This document shows positions 28,425 through 37,624 of a stretch of DNA of 64,000 nucleotides, in pieces; within the stretch, counting starts at the first letter, position 1; each line of letters starts with the position of its first letter. A program made the position numbers and the translations under genes. Source of the stretch: Parvularculaceae bacterium (GTDB lineage Bacteria; Pseudomonadota; Alphaproteobacteria; Caulobacterales; Parvularculaceae); contig JANQMJ010000010.1 of NCBI GenBank assembly GCA_028280115.1, positions 62,001 to 126,000 of the forward strand, read 5' to 3'. The notes beneath the pieces were generated by a model. That model was not told where the DNA came from. It searched no databases and saw only the letters and a list, made by a program, of their open reading frames with translations.

Positions 28425-29722
28425 CCGTTCTCGCGCAGAATTTCTCCGGCCAAAAACAGCGAGCCGCTGATCAGCAAGCGCGGCGGCGCACCATCCCTGT
28501 TTGCACAGGCAAGACCCAAGGCCTCGTCAATTGACGCGCAAGCGCGCGCGTTCAGACCCGCGCCCTGCGCCGCATCGGCGAGTTCTTCCGGCAAGGCGGC
28601 GCCGTTATGCGCGGCGGCGACCGTAAAAACCGTCTCGGCGATATCGGCGAACGAGGCAAAATAGCCTGCAGCGTCCTTGTTCGCCTGCATGCCGGCGATC
28701 ATGACCAGCGGTTTGGGGCTGCGCTCTTCAAGCTGGGCCATGGCGGCGGCGACGGCCCGGCCGGCGCCGGGATTGTGTCCGCCGTCAAGCCAGATCTCCG
28801 GCGCGTCGCCGAGAAGCTCATGCGCCCGATCGATAAGCGGTCCCCGCGTCAGGCGCTGGAGCCGGCCCGGCCAGAAAGCCTCGGCAAGCCCGGCGGACAG
28901 CGCGTCGTCGGAAAGATCGAGTCCGGCCGCGCGCAGCGTCGCCACAGCGAGCGCGGCGTTGTCGATCTGATGGGCGCCGATGAGTTTCGGCGCGGAAAGA
29001 TCGCACAGGCCCGTTTCGTCCTGATAGATCAACCGTCCGTGTTCTGACCAGGCGTCCCATTGCCGGCCGAAGGCGAAGACCTTGGCGCCGACTTCCTCCG
29101 CGCGGGCCTGCAGCACCGCCATCGCCTCGGGCGACTGCCGGCCGATCACCGCCGGCGCGTCCTTGCGAAAAATGCCGGCCTTTTCAGCGGCGATCTTGGC
29201 CAGGGTGTCGCCGAGAAACTGTTGATGATCCATGTCGATGGCCGTCACGACCGCGGCGAGCGGCGCATCGAGCACGTTGGTGGCGTCGAGCCGGCCGCCG
29301 AGCCCGACTTCGAGCAGCAGATAATCCGCCCGCCGCTCCGCAAAGGCGAGAAAGGCCGCGCAGGTCGTGGTTTCAAAGTAGGTGAGTTTTTGTTCGCCCA
29401 CCGCCTTGTCGCAGCGTTCAAGCGCGTCGATCAGATCAGCGTCGGCGATTTCATTCCCGGCGACGACAATGCGCTCGTTAAAGCGGACGAGATGGGGCGA
29501 GGTGTAAACGTGCACGGACTTTCCCGCCGCCTCCAGCACTGCGCGCAGATAAGCGACGGTCGACCCCTTGCCGTTGGTGCCGGCGACATGAAAGACCGGC
29601 GGCAGACGCTTGTGGGGATCGCCCAACCGGGAAAGCGCCGCAAAAACGCGGTCGAGCGAAAGATCGATAACTTTCGGACGCCGCGCGGCGACGCGCGCCA
29701 GGACCGTTTCAACGTCGCTCAA
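28421..29722 (-). CDS. folC: Bifunctional dihydrofolate/folylpolyglutamate synthase
   Basis: A 433-residue Mur-ligase-fold enzyme that joins glutamate to dihydropteroate and to folates. Seen: P-loop [20 protein letters not shown], the [12 protein letters not shown] folate segment, [16 protein letters not shown], and the [20 protein letters not shown] motif with the carbamoylated-Lys region. The C-terminal domain has [13 protein letters not shown]. Last gene of trpA-accD-folC, eight bases after accD; the three are probably one transcript. Confidence 0.96.
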   Translation of the reverse strand: MSDVETVLARVAARRPKVIDLSLDRVFAALSRLGDPHKRLPPVFHVAGTNGKGSTVAYLRAVLEAAGKSVHVYTSPHLVRFNERIVVAGNEIADADLIDALERCDKAVGEQKLTYFETTTCAAFLAFAERRADYLLLEVGLGGRLDATNVLDAPLAAVVTAIDMDHQQFLGDTLAKIAAEKAGIFRKDAPAVIGRQSPEAMAVLQARAEEVGAKVFAFGRQWDAWSEHGRLIYQDETGLCDLSAPKLIGAHQIDNAALAVATLRAAGLDLSDDALSAGLAEAFWPGRLQRLTRGPLIDRAHELLGDAPEIWLDGGHNPGAGRAVAAAMAQLEERSPKPLVMIAGMQANKDAAGYFASFADIAETVFTVAAAHNGAALPEELADAAQGAGLNARACASIDEALGLACANRDGAPPRLLISGSLFLAGEILRENG

Positions 29723-29730
29723 CGGAAAAC

Positions 29731-30672
29731 CTATTCAGCCGCCTTGTCGAGCTTGACCGGCTCGGACGGTTCGGGTTTGGGCGGTTCTATCGTCACGGGC
29801 CCCGCCGCCGGCGCGGCGCGGCGGCGCTCCTTAATCAGGACACGGATGAGTTTTGACAGCGTCTCCTTGAGGTCCTTGCGGGCGACGACCAGATCGACCA
29901 TGCCCTTGTCGACCAGAAACTCCGCACGCTGAAAACCTTCGGGGAGTTTTTCCCGAATGGTCTGCTCGATCACGCGCGGGCCGGCGAAACCGATCAGCGC
30001 GCCGGGCTCGGCCAGATTGACGTCGCCGAGCATGGCGAAAGACGCCGTCACGCCGCCGGTCGTCGGATGGGTGAGACCAACGATGTAAGGAAGCCGCGCT
30101 TCCTTGACCATCTGCACCGCGACGGTGGTGCGCGGCATCTGCATCAGCGATAAAATGCCTTCCTGCATGCGCGCCCCGCCCGAGGCGGTGAACACGATGA
30201 GCGGCGCTTTGCGCGCGATCGCTTCTTCGGCGGCTTTGAGCATCGCCTCGCCCAGCGCAAGCCCCATGGACCCGCCCATGAAGGAAAAATTCTCAATCGC
30301 GACGACAACGTCCGCCCCGTCGATGGTTCCGACCGCGACCTGCATGGCGTCGTTCTGGCCGGTCTTTTTGCGGTTCTCCCGCAGGCGGTCGGTGTATTTC
30401 TTTTCGTCGCGGAATTTGAGCGGGTCCTGCACCGGTTCGGGGATGTCGAGCAGCGTGTACTCGCCATTGTCGAACACGAGACCGAACCGTTCCGCCGGAC
30501 CAATAGGCAGATGATGATTGCAGGCCGGACAAACTTGATGCGTGGCGTCAAGATCGCGCTGGAAGATCATTTCTCCGCAGCCCGAACATTTTGTCCACAG
30601 CGTATCGTTGCCGTCATCTTCGCGTTTGAAGATGTTCTTGATGCCGGGTGGAATATTCGAAAGCCAGCTCAT
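29731..30672 (-). CDS. accD: Acetyl-CoA carboxylase carboxyltransferase subunit beta
   Basis: A 313-residue subunit that, with AccA, moves CO2 from carboxybiotin to acetyl-CoA in the first step of fatty acid synthesis. The N-terminal zinc ribbon is WTKCSGCGEMIF and HQVCPACNHHLPIG. The crotonase core has GGSMGLALGEAMLKAAEEA, FTASGGARMQEGILSLMQM and the oxyanion stretch PTTGGVTASFAMLGDV. A Pro/Ala-rich tail follows residue 285, common in this class. It lies 15 bp after trpA. Confidence 0.97.
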   Translation of the reverse strand: MSWLSNIPPGIKNIFKREDDGNDTLWTKCSGCGEMIFQRDLDATHQVCPACNHHLPIGPAERFGLVFDNGEYTLLDIPEPVQDPLKFRDEKKYTDRLRENRKKTGQNDAMQVAVGTIDGADVVVAIENFSFMGGSMGLALGEAMLKAAEEAIARKAPLIVFTASGGARMQEGILSLMQMPRTTVAVQMVKEARLPYIVGLTHPTTGGVTASFAMLGDVNLAEPGALIGFAGPRVIEQTIREKLPEGFQRAEFLVDKGMVDLVVARKDLKETLSKLIRVLIKERRRAAPAAGPVTIEPPKPEPSEPVKLDKAAE

Positions 30673-30687
30673 TCCCGAAAATGACTC

Positions 30688-31524
30688 CTACCGTGCGCCG
30701 CGAACCGCGGCCGCAATATCCCCCGCTAGCCTCAAGACAGCGTTAATAGCATTATCGCTATCGGCGGAGCGCGCTTCAAGGGCCTCGCCCCCAAGCGATT
30801 TCGCCAATTCGTCGACCAGGGCCGAGCCGACCACCACGGCGTCGGCGATTTTTGCAAATTCCCCGGCCTTTTCCGCCGTTTTGATCCCGAAACCGACCGC
30901 CACGGGCAGGCCGGACGCCTTTTTCAGACGGCCAACGGCGCCGGTGACGGCGTCGCGCCCGCCCGCCGCCCGCCCGGTGATCCCGGCGATGGAAACGTAA
31001 TAGACGAACCCTGACGTATTTTTGATCACCGCCGGCAGGCGTTCGTCGTCAGTGGTCGGCGTCGCCAGGCGAATGAAATCGAGCCCCGCGGCGCGGGCGG
31101 GCAGGCACAGTTCGGCGTCTTCTTCCGGCGGCAGATCGACCACGATCAGCCCGTCGACGCCGGCGGCGCGCGCGTCCTTGATAAACGCTTCGACGCCGTA
31201 GGCGTAAAACGGATTGTAATAGCCCATGAGCACGATGGGGGTTTCGCCGTCGTCTTTGCGAAACGCCCGGACCATGGCGAGCGTCCTCTTGAGCGTCTGG
31301 CCGGCCTTGAGCGCGCGCAGGCCCGAGGCCTGGATCGCCGGCCCGTCGGCCATGGGATCGGTGAAGGCGACGCCGAGCTCGATGATGTCCGCGCCGGCGG
31401 CGGGGAGTTTTTTCAAAAGCGCAAGCGAGGCCGCTTCGTCCGGGTCCCCCGCCATGATGAACGGGGCGAAGGCGGCGCGGTTTTCTTTTGCGAGCTTTTC
31501 GAAGCGGGTTTTGATCCGGGACAT
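30688..31524 (-). CDS. trpA: Tryptophan synthase alpha subunit
   Basis: A 278-residue TIM barrel that splits indole-3-glycerol phosphate and channels indole to TrpB. Start ATG 31524 ([19 protein letters not shown]); the longer frame overlaps the next gene. Seen: the first catalytic Glu in [20 protein letters not shown], the Asp in [15 protein letters not shown], and the phosphate loop [16 protein letters not shown]. trpF and trpB, its usual upstream partners, are missing here. The gene directly upstream is an unrelated fructosamine kinase, so the trp cluster is split in this genome. Confidence 0.96.
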   Translation of the reverse strand: MSRIKTRFEKLAKENRAAFAPFIMAGDPDEAASLALLKKLPAAGADIIELGVAFTDPMADGPAIQASGLRALKAGQTLKRTLAMVRAFRKDDGETPIVLMGYYNPFYAYGVEAFIKDARAAGVDGLIVVDLPPEEDAELCLPARAAGLDFIRLATPTTDDERLPAVIKNTSGFVYYVSIAGITGRAAGGRDAVTGAVGRLKKASGLPVAVGFGIKTAEKAGEFAKIADAVVVGSALVDELAKSLGGEALEARSADSDNAINAVLRLAGDIAAAVRGAR

Positions 31525-31586
31525 GATGGCTCCGGCGGTCTGCCTAGCGGTCCCGTTGGAGATTGCAAGACTGCCCGCGACGCCGG

Positions 31587-32435
31587 TCATGGGCCGTGCC
31601 TTGATAAAACCGGCTCGACCCAGGACAGATAGCTCGCGCCGAACAGCCGAACATGAACCAGCGCCGGCCACAGCCGATAGATCGCGCGGCGTTCTTCCCA
31701 ACCCTCTTGCCGCGGTCGGATTTCACCATAGGCGACATAAAAGGGCTCGCCGATGCCGCCGAACATGCCGGCGAAGGCGAGATCGACTTCGCCATGGCCG
31801 TAATAGAGCGCCGGATCGATGAAGCCGGTCGCCCGGCCCGACGCGCGCAGCACATTGCCGCTCCAGAAATCGCCATGCAGAAGGCTCGCTTGCGGCGCGA
31901 CGGGCAACAGCGCCGCGAGCTTTTGCGCAAACCCGTCAAGGCGCATCGCCATCGCTTGATCGATGACATTGGCGTCGCGGCAAAGCCCCGTCATATAGGC
32001 GATGCGCCGCTCGGCGAAAAACCCCGGCCAATCGTCCATCCAGCCATTGGGCTGGGGCAGCGGACCGATGGCGACGTCGCGGTCGAACCCGTATTGCTCG
32101 GCGCAGACATTGTGCAGCCTTGCCAGGGCGCGCCCGGCGTCTTCGTCCGCCGCATTTGCGTCGGCGCCGTTCTGGTCGAGCCATTCCAGCACCAAGAGCC
32201 CGTCGCCCGCATGAAGCACCGCCGGCGCCGGCGCCCCCTTCTCCGCAAGATAGCGCAGCATGAACGCCTCGCCATCAACCAGGCCGGCGTCATCGTCATA
32301 GCTTTTGACGAACACCCGCGCGCCGCCCTCGAGACGCGCCTCATAGGCGGCGGCGATCGAACCGCCCGAGACCGGCGACAGCGCGGCGGCGCGCGCGCCG
32401 AGCGCGGCTTCGAGACGGGATTTGATTTGAGCCAT
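31587..32435 (-). CDS. Fructosamine kinase family protein
   Basis: A 282-residue kinase with the aminoglycoside-phosphotransferase-like fold, start ATG 32435 ([20 protein letters not shown]). Seen: [20 protein letters not shown] with the ATP Lys and Glu, the catalytic [18 protein letters not shown], the metal site [19 protein letters not shown], and a C-terminal [15 protein letters not shown] helix typical of the family. It phosphorylates ketosamines on glycated proteins or free adducts and so promotes deglycation. Located 62 bp upstream of trpA on the same strand. Confidence 0.9.
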   Translation of the reverse strand: MAQIKSRLEAALGARAAALSPVSGGSIAAAYEARLEGGARVFVKSYDDDAGLVDGEAFMLRYLAEKGAPAPAVLHAGDGLLVLEWLDQNGADANAADEDAGRALARLHNVCAEQYGFDRDVAIGPLPQPNGWMDDWPGFFAERRIAYMTGLCRDANVIDQAMAMRLDGFAQKLAALLPVAPQASLLHGDFWSGNVLRASGRATGFIDPALYYGHGEVDLAFAGMFGGIGEPFYVAYGEIRPRQEGWEERRAIYRLWPALVHVRLFGASYLSWVEPVLSRHGP

Positions 32436-32601
32436 AAGAATCTCGGGTTCCGGCTTAGCGAAATAGGGAATAGGGAAGAGTGCGTCGTCCGTCGTGCGCA
32501 GGATTCCCGCGGCCCCGCATTCCAATTCCTACGTATGACGCACTGCGAACGCTGTCCCACGTTCTTCCAGTCTCTTTCCTACTGCCTACTCACGATTTCC
32601 T

Positions 32602-32684
32602 AAATGTGGGGCGCCATTCGCACCCTTCGCGTTTGGAGACTTTCTCCGTTTCAAGCCGAAAAATCCCAAATGTGGGGCGCCATT
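32602..32684. repeat. Direct repeat pair AAATGTGGGGCGCCATT
   Basis: The 17-mer occurs at 32602-32618 and 32668-32684, start-to-start distance 66 bp. The sequence in between ends with GAAAAATCCC. Function unknown; it may bound one repeat monomer. Confidence 0.7.
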
Positions 32685-32695
32685 TGACTGCTCCG

Positions 32696-32832
32696 CGTCA
32701 TCCCGTGCGCGCTGCAGCGATTTATCGCTGCTGCGCAGACACGGGATCGCTTAAAACAAAGCCGGCACCGGAGGATGGCGATCCCGTGTCGGCAGCGCGT
32801 CATTTCATGCCGCGCAGCGCACGGGATGACGG
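32696..32832. repeat. Inverted pair of extragenic palindromes, family B
   Basis: Two units in opposite orientation: CGTCATCCCGTGCGCGCTGC ... ACACGGGATCG (32696-32749), and CGATCCCGTGTCGGC ... GCGCACGGGATGACG (32779-32831). Each unit contains GCTGCxGCG and GCTGCGCAG-like arms. A related unit lies at 46914-47070. Confidence 0.75.
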
Positions 32833-32999
32833 CGGTGGTTATCGTTGGGTTCGAATTCATCACTGCGCGCATTATACGGCCTCCCGGAAGGTGTATGATA
32901 TCTATCGACCGAATGCGGGTTTGCGGGCGAAATACCCTCCTGGGATTGAATCTATGGGCCTGCGCTCAACTTATTCGAGTGCGGGTTTTATGCGCTTTT

Positions 33000-33122
33000 C
33001 CTCCCCCGCTCGCGGGGGAGGTGTCGCCGAAGGCGACGGAGGGGGTGCAGCTTTTGAACGCGAGATTTCAAATACCCCCTTCGTCGGCTTCGCCGACACT
33101 TCCCCCATAAATGGGGGAAGAA
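33000..33122. repeat. Inverted pair of extragenic palindromes, family C
   Basis: Left unit: CCTCCCCCGCTCGCGGGGGAGG, with GTCGCCGAAGGCGAC and GGAGGGGGT. Right unit, inverted: ACCCCCTTCGTCGGCTTCGC then CTTCCCCC-ATAAAT-GGGGGAAG. The same architecture recurs at 39855-39980. Confidence 0.8.
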
Positions 33123-33282
33123 TGCCCGACCCGCTGTATCCGTACACTGCGTTCAAGACGCTTTTCCAAAACCCATCCTCGCTCATTCTCCCCGACCTGA
33201 TCGAGGGAATGAGCGGGAAAGCCAAATTCATCTGTGCAAATTTCGTTCGGGCCGCTGCGTTCGCGCCGCGAACGGTCGGCCT

Positions 33283-34854
33283 TCACTCCATCGTCAACAC
33301 CGCCGCATAGGCTTCGATCCCGTAAAAGAGATTGCCCAGGCGGATATTTTCGTCCGGCGCATGCTGATTGTTGTCGAAATTGGCGATCGGCAAGATGACG
33401 ATCGGCGCGGCGCTCGCCTCTTCGAACATGTAAAGCGGCAGCGAGCCGCCGAGCGTCGGCGTTAGGATCAACTCATCGCCGACGGCGATGCGAAGCGCGT
33501 CGATCAGGGGCGCGACCGAAGGATCGTCCATACGGCTTCTGACCGCGGGATAGCCCGTGCGGCGCGTCACCTTGGCGATCAGGGGATATTTAAGCCGCAA
33601 CGCCGCGTCCGGGTCTTCGCGCACGATGCGATAGCCCTGGCGCTTGATATGCGCCTCGACGAGGTCGAGCATTTTTTCCGGATCGTTGCCGGCCGCCAGG
33701 CGCACGCCGATGGAGGCGGTCGCCGACGGCGGGATGACATTGCGCGCATCGGCGCCGACCTCGGCGCTTTTAAGGCCCCTAAAGATGAGCGCCGGCATAA
33801 GAATGCGCTCGGCGAGAAGGGCCCCATCCGCTTCGGTCGCGGCCAGTCCGAAGGTTTCGCGCAATTGCCCGTCGACCGCTGGCGTAGCGGCGATGGCGGC
33901 GCGGTCCGCGGCGGTGATCGGTGCGGTCGATGTATAAAAATCCTTGATGAGAACCTCGCCGTCCGCGTCTTTCATGCTGGCGAGCAACTGCGCCAGGCGC
34001 CAGCCCGGCCCCGGCGCCCAGCCGCCATAATGGCCCGAATGGAGCCCGCGATTAGGCCCATAGACCGTTACGTCAAGGCCGGTGACGCCGCGCACCCCGA
34101 AGACGAGCTGGGCGCGTCCGCTTTGATGGGTCGGCCCGTCGCAAAACAGCCAGAGATCCACATCGGCGAACTTGTCGGCATGGGCGGCGAGGTAGTCGTC
34201 GAGATGGGGCGAGCCGCGTTCTTCCTCGCCGTCGAAGATCAGCTTTATATTAGACGTATGCGGAATATCTTCCGCCGCCAGCGCGTCGATGGCGGCGATC
34301 AGCGCCGGGATCGGCGCCTTGTCGTCGCCGGTCGAGCGCGCGTAAAGCCGCCAGTCATGATCGACCGGATCGCCCGGCGCGGGAAACGGAACAATCTCCC
34401 CGCCCTCGGGGATCGGCTTGGTGTAGAGCACCGGCTCGAAGGGCGGATGGGTCCATTTGGCGTCTTCCGTAGGCTGACCGTCATAATGCACATAGATCGC
34501 AACGGTGCGCTCGGCGCCCGGCGCTTCGAGCGCGCCGTAGATCAGCGGCGGCGCGCCTTCGGTTTCCAGAAGCTCCATGGAAAAACCGCGCGCGGCGAAC
34601 AGGCCGAAAATGGTTTCCGCGTTGAGGCGTATATTTTCCGCGTCGAGCGCGTCGTTGGGAATCGACAATAGATCGGCGAAGTCGCGCACGATTGCCGCCC
34701 CCTGCGCCTGATGATAGGCCCGCGCCGCGGCGACGGCGGCCTCTGTGTCAGATGCTTGCGCGTTCGGCGCCTGCGCGTTCGCCGTCTGTGCAGTGGCGCT
34801 TACCGTCAGGCCGACCGCGGCGATGAGCGCGGCGGCTTTTTTCATCCAACCCAT
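33283..34854 (-). CDS. Secreted M20/M28-like zinc peptidase
   Basis: A 523-residue protein from ATG 34854, 11 bases after AAAGGGA. A signal peptide (MKKAAALIAAVGLTVSATAQ) is followed by a short duplicated NAQAPNAQAS linker. M20 metal ligands: YVHYDGQP (His-x-Asp), FDGEEERGSPH (Glu-Glu), CDGPTHQ and the late His in NQHAPDENIRLG. The dimerisation lid has GLHSGHYGGWAPGPGW. Such enzymes are di-zinc carboxypeptidases or dipeptidases; here the location is likely periplasmic. Substrate unknown. Transcribed alone, between two repeat clusters. Confidence 0.9.
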   Translation of the reverse strand: MGWMKKAAALIAAVGLTVSATAQTANAQAPNAQASDTEAAVAAARAYHQAQGAAIVRDFADLLSIPNDALDAENIRLNAETIFGLFAARGFSMELLETEGAPPLIYGALEAPGAERTVAIYVHYDGQPTEDAKWTHPPFEPVLYTKPIPEGGEIVPFPAPGDPVDHDWRLYARSTGDDKAPIPALIAAIDALAAEDIPHTSNIKLIFDGEEERGSPHLDDYLAAHADKFADVDLWLFCDGPTHQSGRAQLVFGVRGVTGLDVTVYGPNRGLHSGHYGGWAPGPGWRLAQLLASMKDADGEVLIKDFYTSTAPITAADRAAIAATPAVDGQLRETFGLAATEADGALLAERILMPALIFRGLKSAEVGADARNVIPPSATASIGVRLAAGNDPEKMLDLVEAHIKRQGYRIVREDPDAALRLKYPLIAKVTRRTGYPAVRSRMDDPSVAPLIDALRIAVGDELILTPTLGGSLPLYMFEEASAAPIVILPIANFDNNQHAPDENIRLGNLFYGIEAYAAVLTME

Positions 34855-34909
34855 GAGACAGTCCCTTTCAGCAACACCCCGGACGCGGCGGCGGCGCCCG
34901 GGATCAGCG

Positions 34910-35013
34910 TAGAGCACGTTCACTTTAATCGGAGTCACGAACGTGCTCTAGATTCTTGTTTGGTCGCGTTTTCGACGGAAAACCGGTTCCCACTTTTCCT
35001 GAAAACACTCTAG
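34910..35013. repeat. Extragenic palindromic repeat family A, copy 2
   Basis: Opens with the 12-bp inverted pair TAGAGCACGTTC / GAACGTGCTCTA and continues with GGAAAACCGGTTCCCACTTT to CACTCTAG. Same layout as the copies at 18641 and 43123, but it does not supply a stop codon here. Confidence 0.85.
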
Positions 35014-35045
35014 CGCAAAAAAGCGAGCAACGTCAGGACCGGGGA

Positions 35046-35471
35046 TCAATCATCGAGCTGGGGCCGGCCGCGCTTGGCCTTTACCTCGCCACGGCGGCGC
35101 TTTTGTTCGAGCCGTTTGGTCTTTTGTCCCCGCGGCACATGGGTTTTTTTGCGTTTGACCGGCGGCTTAGCGGCGCGCGCGATCAGCGCCGCAAGCCGGG
35201 CGCGAGCGTCGGCGCGATTATGTTCCTGATCGCGAAAGCGTTTCGCCTCGATGACGATGACGCCGTCCTTGGTCATGCGCCGCCCGGCGATGCTTTTCAG
35301 GCGCGCTTTCACATCGTCGGGCAGCGACGAGGAGTTTTGGGCGTCAAAGCGCAACTGAACGGCGCTGGCGACCTTATTGACATTCTGCCCGCCCGGTCCC
35401 GACGCCCGAATGAAACTTTCGGAAAGTTCGCCGTCGGGGATGGCAATATGCGGCGTCACAATGAGAGGCAT
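35046..35471 (-). CDS. arfB: Alternative ribosome-rescue factor ArfB
   Basis: A 141-residue release-factor-like peptidyl-tRNA hydrolase (YaeJ) that frees stalled ribosomes lacking a stop codon. Start ATG 35471 (MPLIVTPHIAIPDGELSESF). The catalytic GGQ is in IRASGPGGQNVNKVASAVQ, and the long basic C-terminal tail (KRKKTHVPRGQKTKRLEQKR) is the part that enters the mRNA channel. Complete. A diverged piece of a similar gene, with GGK in place of GGQ, lies about 2 kb away at 37382-37475 in the same orientation. Confidence 0.96.
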   Translation of the reverse strand: MPLIVTPHIAIPDGELSESFIRASGPGGQNVNKVASAVQLRFDAQNSSSLPDDVKARLKSIAGRRMTKDGVIVIEAKRFRDQEHNRADARARLAALIARAAKPPVKRKKTHVPRGQKTKRLEQKRRRGEVKAKRGRPQLDD

Positions 35472-35782
35472 GGCGCTTTGTTTACACCCGTTCGTCGATT
35501 GACGTTGACCAATCATACTCGATCCCCACCCGCCCCTTTTCAAGAGGAGGTAAAACCGCGCATCTTGCGCGCATATCCCCCTTGAAAAGGGGGACCGACG
35601 CGGAACACATTGAGGGGGATCAATCCGCTTGGATGACGAATCTTGACGGCGCCGGGAACTGGGGATTGTTGAGCCGAGGCGGGTTCTTGACCGACGCCGC
35701 GCGAGGCTCTTACGGTGCCCTTGTCGCCGCGTTTCCTGGCGCAGGCCCGCGGCCCCGTAAGGCCGACCGAAAGGGGGAAGAA
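35472..35782. repeat. Intergenic region with CCCCTTTTCAAG-type palindromes, family D
   Basis: Two units: CGCCCCTTTTCAAGAGGAGG near 35531 and the perfect CCCCCTT-GAA-AAGGGGG at 35577-35593. The same palindrome recurs at 45643-45665. The remaining DNA up to the ribosome site at 35775 shows nothing else I can name. Confidence 0.7.
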
Positions 35783-36652
35783 ATGAAGTTCAAAACACCT
35801 GTTGCTATTTTGCTTACCGCCATTATCGCGCCGGCGCCGGCTTTGGCCGGCGTCGTCTTCCAGGTTGAGACCACCTATCACACCGGCGCGCCCGGGGTCG
35901 AAAGCAGCGAAATGTCGGTGGAAAAGCCCAACCTAAAAATGGAGATCGCGGCCAGTCGCGACGAGCCGAGCGACGGCCCGCCGGACGTTGCGATCTTCAA
36001 CGGCGAGCGTCGCCAGATGGTGGTCGTCGACCATCGGGAAAAAGCCTACATGGTGGTCGATTCAGCCACGGTCGGACGGATCGACGGTCAGATACAAGGC
36101 CAGATGCAGCAAGCCATGAAAGAGCTTGAAAAGCACATGGAAGGGCTCGATCCCAAACAGCGCGAGATGATGGAGCAGATGCTCAAGGGGAAAATGGGCG
36201 CCTCGGGCGGCGCGGGCGCCGCCGCGGCCGGCATGCCCAAACTCGTCGCCCCTGAGTTTCGCCGGACCGGCGAGCGCGGCGTGAAACAAGGCTATCCTTG
36301 CGTCCGCTACGATGTTCTGCTCGACGGCGAAAAGATCCAGGAACTGTGGGTGACGGACTGGAACAACATCCAGGGCGGGGACGAGGTCGCCGGCGCCTTC
36401 CTGGAAATGGCCGACTTCTGGAAAGAGATCGCGGAGGCTTTTTCCAGCGCCGGCGGCGGGTTTTTCAAAGCCGACCGCAACCCGATCGACTCCTTTACCA
36501 AAATCAACGGCTTTCCGGTCGTTACGCGCAGCTTCGAGGGCGGCGAACTGGAGAGCGAAACCGTGCTTCGATCGGTCTCCGAGCGCGATCTTGATCCGGA
36601 CGCTTTCGAACCGCCCAAGGGCTACCGCCTGCGCACCATGGGGCCGCAATAG
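35783..36652 (+). CDS. Secreted DUF4412-like protein
   Basis: A 289-residue protein from ATG 35783, preceded by AGGGGGAAGAA. Signal peptide KTPVAILLTAIIAPAPALA is cleaved before GVVFQ. The mature part has beta-strand-rich halves (VVFQVETTYHTG, LKMEIAASRDE, MVVVDHREKAYMVVDSAT; later GYPCVRYDVLLDGEKIQELW) resembling the LolA-like DUF4412 fold. The halves are separated by a Met/Gln/Lys-rich helical insert (QMQQAMKELEKHMEGLD ... MMEQMLKGK). Periplasmic. The fold call is by resemblance; function unknown. Confidence 0.65.
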   Translation: MKFKTPVAILLTAIIAPAPALAGVVFQVETTYHTGAPGVESSEMSVEKPNLKMEIAASRDEPSDGPPDVAIFNGERRQMVVVDHREKAYMVVDSATVGRIDGQIQGQMQQAMKELEKHMEGLDPKQREMMEQMLKGKMGASGGAGAAAAGMPKLVAPEFRRTGERGVKQGYPCVRYDVLLDGEKIQELWVTDWNNIQGGDEVAGAFLEMADFWKEIAEAFSSAGGGFFKADRNPIDSFTKINGFPVVTRSFEGGELESETVLRSVSERDLDPDAFEPPKGYRLRTMGPQ

Positions 36653-36838
36653 CATCGACTGCCGGCGGGAAGGCGGCCGTTTGTTCGCGCATGTCTGCCT
36701 TGACGCGGAACGCGTCGAGGGGGACCGCCGCCCGATTGGCGCGTTCGTCGACGAAGGAACAGTCGGAATTAAACGCTGCGCTGACAATCCGCGCCTGGGC
36801 GCCGAACGAAATTGTTTTCGCCGCTCAAAGGAGGAAAC

Positions 36839-37321
36839 ATGAATGACGCCGGGGCGCTGACACTCGTCGAACTCGCAATGGTCATTCAGGGGTTCGCGAC
36901 GGCGCTCGCCGCCGTCGTCGCTTTCGCAGGGATCGCCATGGTTTATGTCCAAATCCGCGGCCAGCGGGCGATCCAGCGCGAGGCCACCGCAATGAGTCTG
37001 TTTCGCCAATATCTCCAGGAGGCGCTTGAACGACCCGAACTCGCCAATCCGGATTACGACCGGCTAAGACAACAGGGCCGTTCCGCTCAATATGAACTCT
37101 TCGTGGCGAACATGCTCTATTCGTTCGACGAGGTGCTTCAGAACACGCGGTCGACGGATTGGCGCGAGATTGTCCGCGGCGAGGTGGCCCGCCATGGGGA
37201 CTTTCTTTGCTCGGCCGAATTCCAGAAGCAACGCCGGTACTATGCGGCCGAAGTCATCGAGATCATCGACGCGGTCTGCGCCGACACGGCGTCAACATCC
37301 GCCCCGGCCGACAGCGTTTAG
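36839..37321 (+). CDS. Single-pass membrane protein of unknown function
   Basis: A 160-residue protein with a perfect AAAGGAGGAAAC ribosome site right before ATG 36839. One hydrophobic segment (MVIQGFATALAAVVAFAGIA, about residues 13-36) is followed by a soluble helical part with FRQYLQEALERPELANPDYD and YELFVANMLYSFDEVLQ. I do not recognise it firmly; small anchored proteins with this helical part are scattered among proteobacteria. It is native in base use and stands 187 bp after the DUF4412-like gene. Confidence 0.65.
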   Translation: MNDAGALTLVELAMVIQGFATALAAVVAFAGIAMVYVQIRGQRAIQREATAMSLFRQYLQEALERPELANPDYDRLRQQGRSAQYELFVANMLYSFDEVLQNTRSTDWREIVRGEVARHGDFLCSAEFQKQRRYYAAEVIEIIDAVCADTASTSAPADSV

Positions 37322-37624
37322 ATGTAGATATCGAGCTAGAGCACCTTTGCTTGAAGGCGCTGAAATCCACGATTTGAATCTCTAAGCGCTAGCGACTTTG
37401 TTGACATTCTTCCCGCCCGGCCCCGACGCGCGGATGAAGGTTTCGGTGAGTTCAGCGTCGGGAATCATATCAGAGTGGGCTATGATGATATTCTTCATCA
37501 GAATTGAAGCCCTGTATTTATGACTAAACTCGTGGTTCGCTCATGCCTTTCCAAGCTCGATTAATTACTCGAAAATACAAACCATCGCCTTTAGATTGAT
37601 AAAACGGATTTTCAGCGAAATAAC
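37322..37624. other. Intergenic transition from native to AT-rich DNA
   Basis: The left part holds a diverged arfB fragment (37382-37475). From about 37480 the DNA becomes clearly AT-rich and leads into the DUF3800 gene. No ribosome site stronger than GCGAAATAAC precedes that gene. Confidence 0.6.
37382..37475 (-). pseudogene. Diverged fragment of an arfB-like gene
   Basis: On the minus strand this reads MIPDAELTETFIRASGPGGK then NVNKVASA and a TAG stop. It matches the N-terminal part of the intact ArfB at 35371-35450 with roughly four in five bases identical. The catalytic Gln of GGQ is Lys here, and the frame ends where the intact gene continues. It lies in the same orientation as arfB, so about 2 kb is flanked by direct repeats. 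Confidence 0.75.

Larger units (their letters stand above)
32436..33282. other. Large intergenic region made of extragenic repeats
   Basis: About 850 bp without a credible gene. The one long frame across it (32480-33310) is made of translated palindromes and has no family features. It holds the direct repeat at 32602/32668, the inverted unit pair at 32696-32832 and the unit pair at 33000-33122. The rest is unremarkable. Confidence 0.75.

Noticed and set aside
32840..32870. A tRNA-like T-loop (GGTTCGAATTC)
   Set aside because: No acceptor or anticodon stem can be built around it.
32480..33310. A long plus-strand frame (276 codons) across the gap before the M20 gene
   Set aside because: Its content is translated palindromes (PARGGG, VGFADT-type strings), with no domain or ribosome site.
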